Shown one piece after another: positions 36,729-45,528 of a DNA stretch of 64,000 nt. The notes beneath the pieces are model-generated. The model ran no database searches and was not told the DNA's origin. It was given only the letters and a program-made list of their open reading frames with translations. The stretch spans positions 496,001 to 560,000 of the forward strand of contig NZ_CANLNH010000001.1 of NCBI RefSeq assembly GCF_947492535.1, given 5' to 3'. Position numbers and translations under genes: made by a program. The first letter of the stretch is position 1, and each line of letters starts with the position of its first letter. The stretch comes from an uncultured Dokdonia sp. Lineage in GTDB: Bacteria; Bacteroidota; Bacteroidia; Flavobacteriales; Flavobacteriaceae.

Positions 36729-37160
36729 TTATTCTTTAGTTACTTTTTTTACGTGTTCTTCAGTGACCATTTCGTCATGTGAATTTCCCCAGCTATTTAA
36801 AATGTAATTCATAACGTCTGCAACTTCATCTTCATAGAGACCTAGTGCTGCCATAACGCCGTTATACGTTTCGCCATTTACTTTGATCTCACCCGTTTGT
36901 CCATACTTTACGACACGTATGGCATTTGTGATATTATTTTTTGTTAACCAATCAGATTTTGCAAGAGGAGGAAACGTTTTAGGAATACCTTCTCCTTTTC
37001 CTAAATGACATTGTACGCAATATTCTGTATATACTTCGGCACCTCGTTCAATACTTTCTTTAAGAGGGTCTTGAGAGGTAGTGTATACCGGAGATTCCTT
37101 TTGTAATGTAAATCCCATTAATAAACAACCTATGGCACTTATAATAAGTAGCTTTTTCAT
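36729..37160 (-). CDS. Class I cytochrome c
   Basis: A 143-residue exported c-type cytochrome: signal peptide, then the haem site CVQCH (Cys48, Cys51, His52), GKGEGIPKTFPPLAKSDW typical of the class, and a Met ligand candidate in NGVMAALG. It follows the sugar dehydrogenase by 4 bases on the same strand. This pairing suggests that the cytochrome takes electrons from the dehydrogenase's PQQ and passes them to the respiratory chain. It is convergent with the hydrolase gene, with 1 base between them. Confidence 0.93.
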   Translation of the reverse strand: MKKLLIISAIGCLLMGFTLQKESPVYTTSQDPLKESIERGAEVYTEYCVQCHLGKGEGIPKTFPPLAKSDWLTKNNITNAIRVVKYGQTGEIKVNGETYNGVMAALGLYEDEVADVMNYILNSWGNSHDEMVTEEHVKKVTKE

Positions 37161-37164
37161 GAAA

Positions 37165-38283
37165 TTATTTTTTAATCATACGTGCAATTCCTGCTCCTTC
37201 TATTCCTAAGTATATGTAACCATCAGGTCCCATTACCACATTACGCATACGACCTGCATCTGCAAGTAGTTTTTCGCGACCCACTACAGTATTTCCTTTT
37301 AAAATAAGACGTTCTATATATTTGAATTTAAGAGATCCTACTAATAAACTACCATCTAAATCTCCATATTTACTATTAGAAACAAAATCCATTCCGCAAG
37401 GCGCGATAGAAGGAACCCAATAATAAATAGGTTGTTCCATTCCAGCTTTTTCTGTCATGTCTGTAAATGACGTTCCGCTGTAATTAATTCCGTATGAAAT
37501 AACAGGCCAACCATAATTTTTGCCAGCTTCTGGAATGTTTACTTCATCACCACCACGAGGTCCATGTTCATGGGTCCATACAGCTCCTGTTTTAGGATGT
37601 ATTGCCATTCCTTGAGGATTACGGTGTCCATAAGACCAAATGGCTTCTTTAGCTCCAGATTGCCCTACAAAAGGATTGTCTTTAGGAATACTACCATCAT
37701 CATTAAGTCTATATACTTTCCCTCCATCACGTGTAATATCTTGAGGATTTTCATCACGTGCTCCACGATCGCCTATGGTGAAGAATACATGCCCTTTGTC
37801 ATCAAAAACAATTCTAGATCCAAAGTGATGGCTCTTTCTTGTGTTAGGACTTCCTTTATATAATACTTCTTGATTGATAAGTGCTGTTCCCTTAAGTTTT
37901 GCACGCATTAAGGCTGTGTGTGCTCCTTCACCATCACCTTCGACAGAGGAGTAGGTAATATATATCCATCCATTCTTTTTATAATCAGGATGTAGACGTA
38001 TATCTAGTAGTCCACCTTGGTTACGGCTTGATACTTCTGGAACACCTGTAATCATTGTTTTTGTACCGTTTTTAAAATGAATGAGCTCTCCACTTTTTTC
38101 AGTAATAAGCATAGCACCATCAGGTAAAAAAGTAAGCCCCCAAGGATTTACAAGCTCTGGGACTACCATTTCGATAGTATAATTGTCATTTTGTTTTAAT
38201 TCGAAATCGTTGGTTCTAGTTTCTTGAGCACAGCTTAAACTTGTGATCACTAGCATGAAGATAAAAAGGAACTTATTTTTCAT
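37165..38283 (-). CDS. PQQ-dependent sugar dehydrogenase (soluble aldose type)
   Basis: A six-bladed beta-propeller dehydrogenase of 372 residues from the GdhB/Asd (YliI) family that oxidises aldose sugars with pyrroloquinoline quinone. Seen: the lipobox SLSC (Cys18, probable lipoprotein), WGLTFLPDGAMLITEKSGEL, RNQGGLLDIRLHPDY, HHFGSRIVFDDKGHVFFTIGDRG, GHRNPQGMAIHP, and EHGPRGGDEVN. The adjacent cytochrome c supports real electron output. No PQQ synthesis genes are in view, so the cofactor may be taken from outside. Confidence 0.93.
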   Translation of the reverse strand: MKNKFLFIFMLVITSLSCAQETRTNDFELKQNDNYTIEMVVPELVNPWGLTFLPDGAMLITEKSGELIHFKNGTKTMITGVPEVSSRNQGGLLDIRLHPDYKKNGWIYITYSSVEGDGEGAHTALMRAKLKGTALINQEVLYKGSPNTRKSHHFGSRIVFDDKGHVFFTIGDRGARDENPQDITRDGGKVYRLNDDGSIPKDNPFVGQSGAKEAIWSYGHRNPQGMAIHPKTGAVWTHEHGPRGGDEVNIPEAGKNYGWPVISYGINYSGTSFTDMTEKAGMEQPIYYWVPSIAPCGMDFVSNSKYGDLDGSLLVGSLKFKYIERLILKGNTVVGREKLLADAGRMRNVVMGPDGYIYLGIEGAGIARMIKK

Positions 38284-38410
38284 GGTTTAATTTTTCCGAA
38301 AAATACTCAATATTCTTCAAATGTGGTGCAATCTTAACATTATCCTATAGTTTAAAACTGAGATGTCATTATAGGTTGTTATTAAGTTATAGGTTTTCTT
38401 GATAACATCT

Positions 38411-38442
38411 TTGTAAGGATATAGCTTAAAAAGCTACTTTTG
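38411..38442 (+). promoter_or_regulatory. Promoter for trxB
   Basis: TTG at 38411 and TACTTTTG at 38435-38442 with 21 bases between them: a full Bacteroidota promoter. The leader to the ATG at 38541 is about 90 bases and contains a split palindrome. Confidence 0.75.
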
Positions 38443-38496
38443 TAGTCTTAACTTAGTATTTAATTTAATAAGTGAATCTGAGTCTGTACCTATTGT

Positions 38497-38532
38497 ACGC
38501 TCCTGCCTGCCGGCAGGCAGGTTCGCGAAAGC
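38497..38532. repeat. Split TTTCGCGAAA palindrome with inserted 20-base palindrome
   Basis: ACGCT and TTCGCGAAAGC are separated by a perfect 20-base palindrome with half-site CCTGCCTGCC (38502-38521). It sits in the trxB leader. Confidence 0.9.
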
Positions 38533-38540
38533 ATAAAAAT

Positions 38541-39503
38541 ATGGAAATCGAACACGTAAAATGCTTAATTATTGGATCAGGACCTGCAGGATATACTGCG
38601 GCTATTTATGCAGCAAGAGCAAATATGGCACCTGTATTATATCAAGGAATGCAACCTGGAGGCCAATTAACAACCACAAATGAAGTAGAAAACTTTCCTG
38701 GATACCCTGATGGAATTACTGGACCTGCTATGATGATCGAGTTGATGAATCAGGCAAAAAGATTTGACACAGATGTACGTGACGGATGGATCACTAAAGT
38801 AGATTTTTCTGGAGATGTACATAAAGTGTGGGTAAATGGAGAAACAGAAATTCATGCTGATACGATTATCATATCTACAGGAGCTACTGCAAAATATTTA
38901 GGATTAGAATCAGAACAAAAATACTTAAACCTTGGAGGTGGAGTATCTGCTTGTGCAGTTTGTGATGGTTTCTTCTATAAAAATCAAGAAGTAGTGATTG
39001 TAGGTGCTGGAGATTCGGCAGCAGAAGAAGCACATTACTTATCGAAACTTTGTACTAAAGTAACCATGCTTGTACGTCGTGATGAATTTAGAGCTTCTAA
39101 AATTATGGCAGCTCGTGTTAAGAATACAGAAAACATAGAGATTCTGTTTAATACAGAAACTGATGAGGTACTTGGAGACGGACAGGTAGTAACAGGTGTT
39201 CGTGTTTTTAATAATAAAACACAAGAGAAGCATGAAATACCTGCAACAGGATTTTTTGTAGCGATAGGACATAAGCCTAATACAGATATCTTTAAAGACT
39301 ATTTAGATCTAGATGCAACAGGGTATATCATTAATGAACCTGGAACATCAAGAACCAATGTGCCTGGCGTATTTGTTTCTGGAGATGCAGCAGATCATGT
39401 GTATCGTCAAGCAATTACAGCAGCAGGAACAGGATGTATGGCAGCACTAGATGCTGAGCGTTACCTTGCCGCAAAAGAAAGCGTCGTAGAGGCAGAAGCG
39501 TAA
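38541..39503 (+). CDS. trxB: Thioredoxin-disulfide reductase
   Basis: An NADPH-FAD enzyme that reduces thioredoxin. Seen: FAD site GSGPAGYTAAIYAARA, PGGQLTTTNEVENFPGYP, redox pair Cys138/Cys141 in CAVCDG, NADPH site GAGDSAAEEA, and GDAADHVYRQAITAAGTGCMAALDAERYL. The start is ATG 38541 (320 residues). An in-frame GTG at 38472 would add 23 residues, but 6 of these are translated from the split palindrome and the N-terminus would not match the family. It has its own promoter and a strong terminator. Confidence 0.97.
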   Translation: MEIEHVKCLIIGSGPAGYTAAIYAARANMAPVLYQGMQPGGQLTTTNEVENFPGYPDGITGPAMMIELMNQAKRFDTDVRDGWITKVDFSGDVHKVWVNGETEIHADTIIISTGATAKYLGLESEQKYLNLGGGVSACAVCDGFFYKNQEVVIVGAGDSAAEEAHYLSKLCTKVTMLVRRDEFRASKIMAARVKNTENIEILFNTETDEVLGDGQVVTGVRVFNNKTQEKHEIPATGFFVAIGHKPNTDIFKDYLDLDATGYIINEPGTSRTNVPGVFVSGDAADHVYRQAITAAGTGCMAALDAERYLAAKESVVEAEA

Positions 39504-39524
39504 GAAATTTCTATATAAAGTATG

Positions 39525-39562
39525 AAAAGTCCTTCTTAGTTTAAAACTAAGAAGGACTTTTT
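39525..39562 (+). terminator. Terminator of trxB
   Basis: A perfect 16-bp stem (AAAAGTCCTTCTTAGT) with a 5-base loop, and then T residues. Confidence 0.93.
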
Positions 39563-39735
39563 ATTTGTAATAAATTACTTGTAATTTGTTTTTTAATTTA
39601 TTGATTATTAATATGTTAAAAATATTTGATTTCTAATTCAGGTATAAATACGCTGTTTTTAAACGAAGACAAGTGTCAACTTTGTGTTTAACAATAATGA
39701 GCTCGTTGTTAAACAAAATATCTAAAATAGAAATT

Positions 39736-40527
39736 ATGAAAAAATCACAATCAAATTTATTACACTACATTCATGTATTGTTAGAAAGTGATAAAGACCT
39801 AAAGGCTTTTATCAAAAATCCAGCAAAAGCGGCAGAGCATGAGGATAATGGACTCACAAAAGCTGAACGTTCTGTATTGAGAAGAACAGTGGCACATTTA
39901 CCAAGTACGTCAAAAAGTAATTTTGCAATGACACGTACATTAAGTTCCTATAGACGGTCTTTACGATTACTTCAAAATGTATTACATAATTCAGGAACTA
40001 AGATGATGGGAGATGTACTCTCTAACGGTACAGTTACTGAAGATAATACGGTATTTTATCTTGTTGTAAATTATCCTAATATGGATAGTGGAGAAAGTCT
40101 TGATTTTACCTGTGAAACAAATGATGATGTTAATAAAATAGGTGGGCCTTATGCAAATGCGCAGTCTTTTCAAATTGTATTTGGATCTGGTAGCACCACT
40201 ATAGAACGATTAGTTTTAGGGGCAAGTCAGGCATTTCCAAGTATTATTAGTTATGAGACAGTAGACATAGGAGGAAAGCCTTATATCTCTAGTATTACTA
40301 TTAATGGTAGAACATTAAAAGCTGATCTTAGCAACGCTTGCTATGACCTTAGTACTAATCCGGATGCAGACTTTGTCTTTTGGTTTTACTCTGTAAATGG
40401 AGTAGCAAATCCTAATACATCTGGAAGTGTAGGAATGAGTTTTGCAGATTACCAATTACAAAGTGGAGACACTGTTTATTTACAATTGATAGCTCCAGAT
40501 AAGACATATGGTTTCCAACCATGTTAG
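39736..40527 (+). CDS. Unknown protein with leader-like N-terminal segment
   Basis: From ATG 39736 the protein has 263 residues (a longer frame opens at 39673 with an unconvincing N-terminus). There is no signal peptide. The first 45 residues are helical: a hydrophobic face (LLHYIHVLLESDKDL), then AFIKNPAKAAEHEDNGLTKAE, which has the F-x-x-[DN]-P ... GLT-x-x-E look of LigA- or Nif11-type helices found as leaders of peptide products. An Arg/Ser-rich stretch follows, and then a beta-rich region of about 170 residues without recognised domain, ending in Cys. The function is unknown. It is monocistronic: trxB terminator upstream, own terminator downstream. Confidence 0.75.
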   Translation: MKKSQSNLLHYIHVLLESDKDLKAFIKNPAKAAEHEDNGLTKAERSVLRRTVAHLPSTSKSNFAMTRTLSSYRRSLRLLQNVLHNSGTKMMGDVLSNGTVTEDNTVFYLVVNYPNMDSGESLDFTCETNDDVNKIGGPYANAQSFQIVFGSGSTTIERLVLGASQAFPSIISYETVDIGGKPYISSITINGRTLKADLSNACYDLSTNPDADFVFWFYSVNGVANPNTSGSVGMSFADYQLQSGDTVYLQLIAPDKTYGFQPC

Positions 40528-40605
40528 TATAATTTTCATTTGAAAATTATGTGTTAGTTGCTATGTACAATCACGTATGATAAAGATAGGGTTGTACATT
40601 ATAAA

Positions 40606-40632
40606 AAAGCCCGCAATAGGATTGCGGGCTTT
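40606..40632. terminator. Terminator between convergent genes
   Basis: A perfect 12-bp stem (AAAGCCCGCAAT) with an AGG loop; A and T runs suit both strands. Confidence 0.88.
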
Positions 40633-40706
40633 CGTGTGAATCAAGAGCAGTGATTGCACACGTACATTGATTGGTCTGTTTGTTATATATTAAAAGTAGG
40701 TTTTGT

Positions 40707-41444
40707 TTATTCTTTTGCAGAAACACTCCCTCCAGAGTAACTCTTCTTAGGCTTATCTACTTCTTTAGGATTTCCCCAGTAATCTATATCTCCTCCACTA
40801 GAAGCACGTGCTCGTAATTTATCGGTTACTTTAATATCTATGTTACCTCCACTAGAAGCACTTGCATTTGCATATTTTGCCCTCAATTCTTTAGCATTTA
40901 TGACACCTCCTTGAGATACATCTGCGTCTAGTTGTTCTGAGCTTCCAGCAAGGCGTATAGATCCTCCGCTACTTACATTTGTATTTATGTTACGTACAAT
41001 AGCTTCGGCTTTTATAGATCCTCCACTAGATACATTAAGGCTTAAATCTTCTCCTTTTAAAACTTCTTTTGTTACGATGTCTGCCCCACTACTTGCTTTT
41101 ATAGATTGTAGATTTCCTACATAGGTCACAAATACTTTTTTGGAAGTTGCACTACGTATGTTATGTTCAGAGTAGATTTTTAAAGTGCTTCCTTTTACAT
41201 AAATATCTGCTAGTTCAATGATGTTTTCATCTGCTTCTACAACGACAGATACTTCTGATCCTTTTTCTAAATATACATCCCATCCATTTCCAGCGGCTAC
41301 ACCGTCAAAGTCTTCAGTGATGTTAAAGTTTTCTGTTTGTACATTTCCGTTTCCTCGCACTTGATTAAATGAGCCGTCAAAGACACAAGATGTTACCAAA
41401 AGCGAAGTAAGTACTCCAATCATAAATTTAATTAGTGTTGTCAT
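40707..41444 (-). CDS. DUF2807 (head GIN domain) lipoprotein
   Basis: A 245-residue lipoprotein (lipobox LLVTSC) with a single DUF2807 right-handed beta-helix-like domain. The repeats are visible as turns SSGADI, SSGGSI, SSGGSI, SQGGVI, SSGGNI and SSGGDI at about 20-residue spacing. This domain is often encoded with PspC and PadR genes in Bacteroidota and probably belongs to an envelope-stress or surface structure. It is the last gene of the block that begins with padR (45483). It has a Lys/Ser-rich tail. Confidence 0.9.
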   Translation of the reverse strand: MTTLIKFMIGVLTSLLVTSCVFDGSFNQVRGNGNVQTENFNITEDFDGVAAGNGWDVYLEKGSEVSVVVEADENIIELADIYVKGSTLKIYSEHNIRSATSKKVFVTYVGNLQSIKASSGADIVTKEVLKGEDLSLNVSSGGSIKAEAIVRNINTNVSSGGSIRLAGSSEQLDADVSQGGVINAKELRAKYANASASSGGNIDIKVTDKLRARASSGGDIDYWGNPKEVDKPKKSYSGGSVSAKE

Positions 41445-41523
41445 GATTCCCTTGTTTTTATTGTTTAATTGATTGTGATGAATGATTCCTCTTTTTTTAT
41501 TTACTGTAAAAGTGCCCCATTAT

Positions 41524-41541
41524 ACGCTTTCGCGAAAGCGT
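41524..41541. repeat. TTTCGCGAAA palindrome, full form
   Basis: ACGCTTTCGCGAAAGCGT between the DUF2807 and membrane-protein genes, within the putative operon. Confidence 0.92.
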
Positions 41542-41563
41542 AAAAAGCTCAATTGTTATTTTT

Positions 41564-42109
41564 TTAGGCTGAACTGTGATTTTTCTTAGTTACATATTGA
41601 ACAATAATTCTTGGAAGCTTATATGCAATCGTGAATAGTGTCCAAAAAATGATTCCAAATAGCAATGGGAGTATTGCTCCAAATACATACGTCATTCCTA
41701 GTATGTATCCTAGTAAGCATTCAGGTCTATATATAGGAACAAAAAAGGATGCTACTATCAGACTTAACGTCATATACATAGGTATTGTTTCTGAACCTGT
41801 AGTAAACGAATAGGATAATAGAGCTGCATATAGAAAAAATCCTATAAATCCATAGATAGTAGATGATGTATTATTTTTAGTTTCTTCTTTAAGTGTTCTA
41901 AGATATACTAGATATAATAACCCCCAAGTAACTATAGGTATTGTGATAGCTCCCCACCAGTTTGAAAATCCTGGATACGCGTCGTTATGTAAAATATAAT
42001 GTGTGGGGACACCTTCATGAAAATAATCCCAAGCTAAAAATGCCCACATCAGTATACTTACAACTAATGTAATGACTAATCTGTTTTTAAATGTGAGGTC
42101 TATCTTCAT
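41564..42109 (-). CDS. Integral membrane protein of unknown function
   Basis: A 181-residue protein with five or six hydrophobic helices (for example LVITLVVSILMWAFLAW, WWGAITIPIVTWGLLYLVYL, ILGMTYVFGAILPLLFGIIFWTLF). A DYFHEGVPTHYILHNDAYPGFSNWWG loop near the N-terminus resembles the first extracytoplasmic loop of DUF1648/SdpI-like immunity and sensor proteins (a short VP-x-H-x-x-x-x-G pattern), which is a weak resemblance. It lies in the padR-pspC gene run, 18 bases after the NTF2-like gene. Confidence 0.75.
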   Translation of the reverse strand: MKIDLTFKNRLVITLVVSILMWAFLAWDYFHEGVPTHYILHNDAYPGFSNWWGAITIPIVTWGLLYLVYLRTLKEETKNNTSSTIYGFIGFFLYAALLSYSFTTGSETIPMYMTLSLIVASFFVPIYRPECLLGYILGMTYVFGAILPLLFGIIFWTLFTIAYKLPRIIVQYVTKKNHSSA

Positions 42110-42127
42110 GATTTCTAAATGTTTTTG

Positions 42128-42901
42128 CTATTCTACACGAGTAGCTTCTTCTACATTTTTGCCATTTTCTAATACAATGAATTTTTCAATGCTTCCATCT
42201 TTTCTTGCTACAAACTTTAACGCGATAGGCGCTTGAGGATGCGCAAAAGTATCTGTTGATTTTGCTACTAAATCTGCTTGCATGTTTCCAGCATCAAGAT
42301 GCATAACGCCATCTTTTATAGATATGGTTACACTTCCTGTTTGAGGTGCTTTGTAATTGCCGGCATAACGTGCAAGCAATTCAGTAGCCACTTTAATTCC
42401 ATTGGTGTTTATCTCTGGTGCTTGGTGATCATAACTCAAAACACGAGATATTTTCCACCCTGCGTCTTCTTTAAGCCACAGATGTGTAAATTGAGACACT
42501 TCGGTTTTATATAGTTCTTTACCAGATTCTTTGATAAAGAATTCATGGACTCCTTTTTGAATGGCTCCATATAAAGTTCCGTTTTTACGAAGTGGAAAAA
42601 CAGAAAGACTATTAGGTACTAATTTGCGAATGGGTTTTTTAGTCTCATCGCACATGTTTGTTATAAAGGAAGTTATAAACGTATCTTTCCCTTTGGTAAT
42701 ACCGCCTTTATCGTGAAAGAATTCAAGATCTTCACTTAAGGCTGTGTTCATAGCTTCTTTACTACAGTTGTTGAAACCTTCTTCAAAAAGTAGAGCATCC
42801 ATTTTTTGTAGTTCTAGAAATAATTCAGAATCCTGCGAGATCTGAGCCAGACTCAAAAATGGGATGAAAAGTGCTATGATGATTGATTTATATATAGTCA
42901 T
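42128..42901 (-). CDS. Exported NTF2-like (DUF4440) protein with extra C-terminal domain
   Basis: A 257-residue protein with signal peptide (cleaved after LSLAQ). Residues of about 20-150 form an NTF2/DUF4440 cone (DLEFFHDKGGITKGKDTFI, HLWLKEDAGWKISRVLSYDHQ). The last 90 residues are a DUF3471-like beta domain (LLARYAGNYKAPQTGSV, LKFVARKDGSIEKFIV), often found on beta-lactamase-like proteins. It is a tandem paralogue of the next upstream gene, which lacks that extra domain. A ligand-binding role is likely; the ligand is unknown. Confidence 0.85.
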   Translation of the reverse strand: MTIYKSIIIALFIPFLSLAQISQDSELFLELQKMDALLFEEGFNNCSKEAMNTALSEDLEFFHDKGGITKGKDTFITSFITNMCDETKKPIRKLVPNSLSVFPLRKNGTLYGAIQKGVHEFFIKESGKELYKTEVSQFTHLWLKEDAGWKISRVLSYDHQAPEINTNGIKVATELLARYAGNYKAPQTGSVTISIKDGVMHLDAGNMQADLVAKSTDTFAHPQAPIALKFVARKDGSIEKFIVLENGKNVEEATRVE

Positions 42902-42911
42902 TGATTGATTA

Positions 42912-43361
42912 TTAATGTAAACTAATTACTTCTGCAATTTCCCACTTGGTATCATTTACTTGCCTCCAAATCATAATAAACTTGGTAGGTGTAGCGTTTG
43001 CATTAGGTTCTTGATTATTATAAAAAGAATGCAATCCCATGGCAACAGCACCAAAATCTTTAATCGCATGAACTTCTAAACTTTCTGTAACGAGTGTACG
43101 AGTCACTTTGTTACAGATATTACGTTCAATACTATTTATGATATCTTGCTTTACTGTGCTAAGTCCTCCATTATCGTGATAGAACTTTATATCATCAGCA
43201 TATAAGTTTGCTTGTGTTTTTAGATCACAGGTGTTATATGCATCAAAATATTGTTTGTCAAGTGCTGCGATTGTTTTGAAAAGCTCAGAATCTTTAGCTA
43301 CTTGTGCCATACCTATAAAAGGGATGAAGAGAAGAAGTCCTATGAGTTTTGCAGTGGTCAT
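42912..43361 (-). CDS. Exported NTF2-like (DUF4440) protein
   Basis: A 149-residue protein with signal peptide (GMAQ) and one NTF2-like domain: DKQYFDAYNTCDLKTQANLYADDIKFYHDNGGLSTVKQDI and MIWRQVNDTKWEIAEVISLH. It shares signal peptide, DSELF and NGG/KGG blocks with the downstream paralogue, pointing to gene duplication. The intervening gap is 10 bases, and it lies 44 bases after the PspC gene, so co-transcription is likely. Confidence 0.85.
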   Translation of the reverse strand: MTTAKLIGLLLFIPFIGMAQVAKDSELFKTIAALDKQYFDAYNTCDLKTQANLYADDIKFYHDNGGLSTVKQDIINSIERNICNKVTRTLVTESLEVHAIKDFGAVAMGLHSFYNNQEPNANATPTKFIMIWRQVNDTKWEIAEVISLH

Positions 43362-43405
43362 TAATTTGTTTTTTGATTGATGAATGAATACTAATTGCTT
43401 TTTTG

Positions 43406-45145
43406 TTAAATACTATCTCTTTCCCTAGTTGATTTTTCTAGGGTGTCTTTTTTCCAGTCTGTATTTTCTGTAGACTCATCTCTTTCCCAATCAGGAATTT
43501 CTTGTCCTTCTTCATAAGAACGTTGTTCCCAATCATCTTCTCTATAATTAGTAGAATTATCTTGTTCAGTACAGGTGTCACATACTAGCTTACCTCTTTT
43601 CATATGTAAGAATTTCTCTTCATTACCATTATCTAATAAGTCTCTGTATCGATTATTATTACGGTGGTAACTATACGTATTTTCATCTGCATAGAGTGTG
43701 GTGCCTTCAGGAAGGTATAAGATAACTTGTACTTCTTGGTTTCTAAATTTACTACTTGCTACGGTTGTAAAGAATCCATCTAAGTATAATGTATTATCTA
43801 TGACTTCAAAGTTATAGTCTATACGACTTGCTTCTTCTTTCGCTGCAGAAAAGCTACGTCCGTTTGTTTCTTTTTGAATTTTCAGATAGGCATTGTCTTC
43901 TGTTGTGCTACGTACAATAAGGCGTACATTACGTCTCATATAAACACGTTCTCCATTATTGTCATACTCTACTAGAAAACTACTAGAACGACGTAACTCT
44001 CCAGGAAGTAAGTCACTGCCTTGCATTCTCAATGTTAAGGTATCGTTTGTAGTAATTGCAAGTGTTTCTTGAGTCGTTACTTTTCCTGTAAATGAATGCT
44101 CTGTCGCTTCACGTATCCCTATAACTCCTAAGCCAATAACAGATAATAACCAGATACCAAGTAACGATAGTTTTCCAGCGAGAGGCATTGATTTTAAATT
44201 ACCTGCTAATATTTTTAATCCTAAATAGAAAAGGAAGAAAAAAGGAATACCTACGGCAAAGAATGTTAATAATGAAGCCAACCAAAGCGGTATACCAGCT
44301 GTGTGTATATAGTCTCCATAATTACCAAGGTCGCCATAAAATATATCAAATGTACCTGCGGTAAATAACCCTACAAATAGAGAGATAACAACAGCCGCTC
44401 CTGTGATAATAAAGAGTACACCAATGATTTTGGCAAGTACCTTTAAGAAGAACATTATGATTTTACCAATGGTTTGAAAAAAACCTTGTGCTCCTTTTTT
44501 AGCTTGATTCCCATATTTATCATAGTCTACATTTTTTACTGCGTCAGCCACATTTTCAAATCCTTCTTTTACTTTTTCTTGAATATTGTCAATGTTAACT
44601 GCCTTTCCCGTCATTGAGAGTTTATCGGCTGTAGAGGTTGCTTCAGGCATTAAAATCCATAATAAGATATAGATCAAAATTGGAGATCCAAATCCTACTA
44701 ATACTAGGAATACCCATGCTAGGCGAATCCATATAGAATCGACACCAAAATAATGACCTAAACCACTAGAAACACCACCTATATAGGCATTATCTACATC
44801 CCTATATAGTTTTTTGCCACTTCCAGAAGATTGTGTTCTTTTAGATTTTTTACTTTTTGGAGCATCTTCAAAGATGTCGTCATCTACCATATAATCTTCG
44901 GGTTGTCCCATTACGGCAATCACTTCATCTAGCTCTTTTGTGCTTATTACTTGACGCGCATCTTGAATTTTAGCGCTAAAAAGTTCAGAAATACGAGCTT
45001 CTATATCTGCAATAATTTCATCTTCTCCCGTAACGCCCTCAAATGAACGTTTGATCGCAGTGAGATAGCGTTGTAATTTGGCATACGCATCCTCATCTAT
45101 ATGAAAGAAAATACCGGCTAAATTTATATTTACTGTCTTGTTCAT
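43406..45145 (-). CDS. PspC-domain membrane protein
   Basis: A 579-residue protein. Residues 1-100 are cytoplasmic (MNKTVNINLAGIFFHIDEDAY... and a Lys/Ser-rich linker). The PspC domain follows (KLYRDVDNAYIGGVSSGLGHYFGVD, then WIRLAWVFLVLVGFGSPILIYILLWILMPEA). Three or four more membrane helices run to about residue 370, and then comes a periplasmic beta domain and an acidic, Ser/Thr-rich tail. PspC proteins sense or counter envelope stress. The gene's start overlaps the end of padR by 4 bases, so the regulator and this protein are translationally coupled. Confidence 0.92.
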   Translation of the reverse strand: MNKTVNINLAGIFFHIDEDAYAKLQRYLTAIKRSFEGVTGEDEIIADIEARISELFSAKIQDARQVISTKELDEVIAVMGQPEDYMVDDDIFEDAPKSKKSKRTQSSGSGKKLYRDVDNAYIGGVSSGLGHYFGVDSIWIRLAWVFLVLVGFGSPILIYILLWILMPEATSTADKLSMTGKAVNIDNIQEKVKEGFENVADAVKNVDYDKYGNQAKKGAQGFFQTIGKIIMFFLKVLAKIIGVLFIITGAAVVISLFVGLFTAGTFDIFYGDLGNYGDYIHTAGIPLWLASLLTFFAVGIPFFFLFYLGLKILAGNLKSMPLAGKLSLLGIWLLSVIGLGVIGIREATEHSFTGKVTTQETLAITTNDTLTLRMQGSDLLPGELRRSSSFLVEYDNNGERVYMRRNVRLIVRSTTEDNAYLKIQKETNGRSFSAAKEEASRIDYNFEVIDNTLYLDGFFTTVASSKFRNQEVQVILYLPEGTTLYADENTYSYHRNNNRYRDLLDNGNEEKFLHMKRGKLVCDTCTEQDNSTNYREDDWEQRSYEEGQEIPDWERDESTENTDWKKDTLEKSTRERDSI

Positions 45146-45483
45146 TTTTTTGATTTTTTTGTTGAGGTTACTACCGTTACTGCGGTTTGTAATTCGTCCC
45201 AGGTGGTTGTGAGTTCATTTAAAAAGAGTTGTCCTGTTTCCGTAAGCCCATAGTACTTACGTGGGGGTCCGCTTGTGGATTCTTCCCAGCGATAATTAAG
45301 CAATCCCGCGTTCTTAAGCCGTGTAAGTAGTGGGTAAATTGTACCTTCTACTACGAGTAATTTAGCATCTTTGAGTGTGTCTAAGATTTCGGCTACGTAG
45401 GCATCGTCGTCTTTTAATACAGACAGGATGCAATACTCTAGCACGCCTTTACGCATCTGTGCTTTGGTGTTTTCAACCTTCAT
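45142..45483 (-). CDS. PadR-family transcriptional regulator
   Basis: A 113-residue winged-helix repressor of the PadR-s1 type: MRKGVLEYCILSVLKDDDAYVAEIL (DNA-binding helices), VEGTIYPLLTRLKNAGLLNYRWEESTSGPPRKYYGLTETG (wing), and a short C-terminal dimerisation helix. It is first in the run padR, pspC, two NTF2-like genes, membrane protein, DUF2807. An 18-base inverted repeat 46 bases upstream is a candidate autoregulatory operator. Confidence 0.93.
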   Translation of the reverse strand: MKVENTKAQMRKGVLEYCILSVLKDDDAYVAEILDTLKDAKLLVVEGTIYPLLTRLKNAGLLNYRWEESTSGPPRKYYGLTETGQLFLNELTTTWDELQTAVTVVTSTKKSKK

Positions 45484-45528
45484 AGATTTCCATTTTAATA
45501 TGCGTTAAACTGTTCATTTTTTGATTGT

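Noticed and set aside
38472-38540. GTG start giving trxB 23 extra residues
   Set aside because: The extra residues include a translation of the split palindrome, and the family N-terminus begins at ATG 38541.
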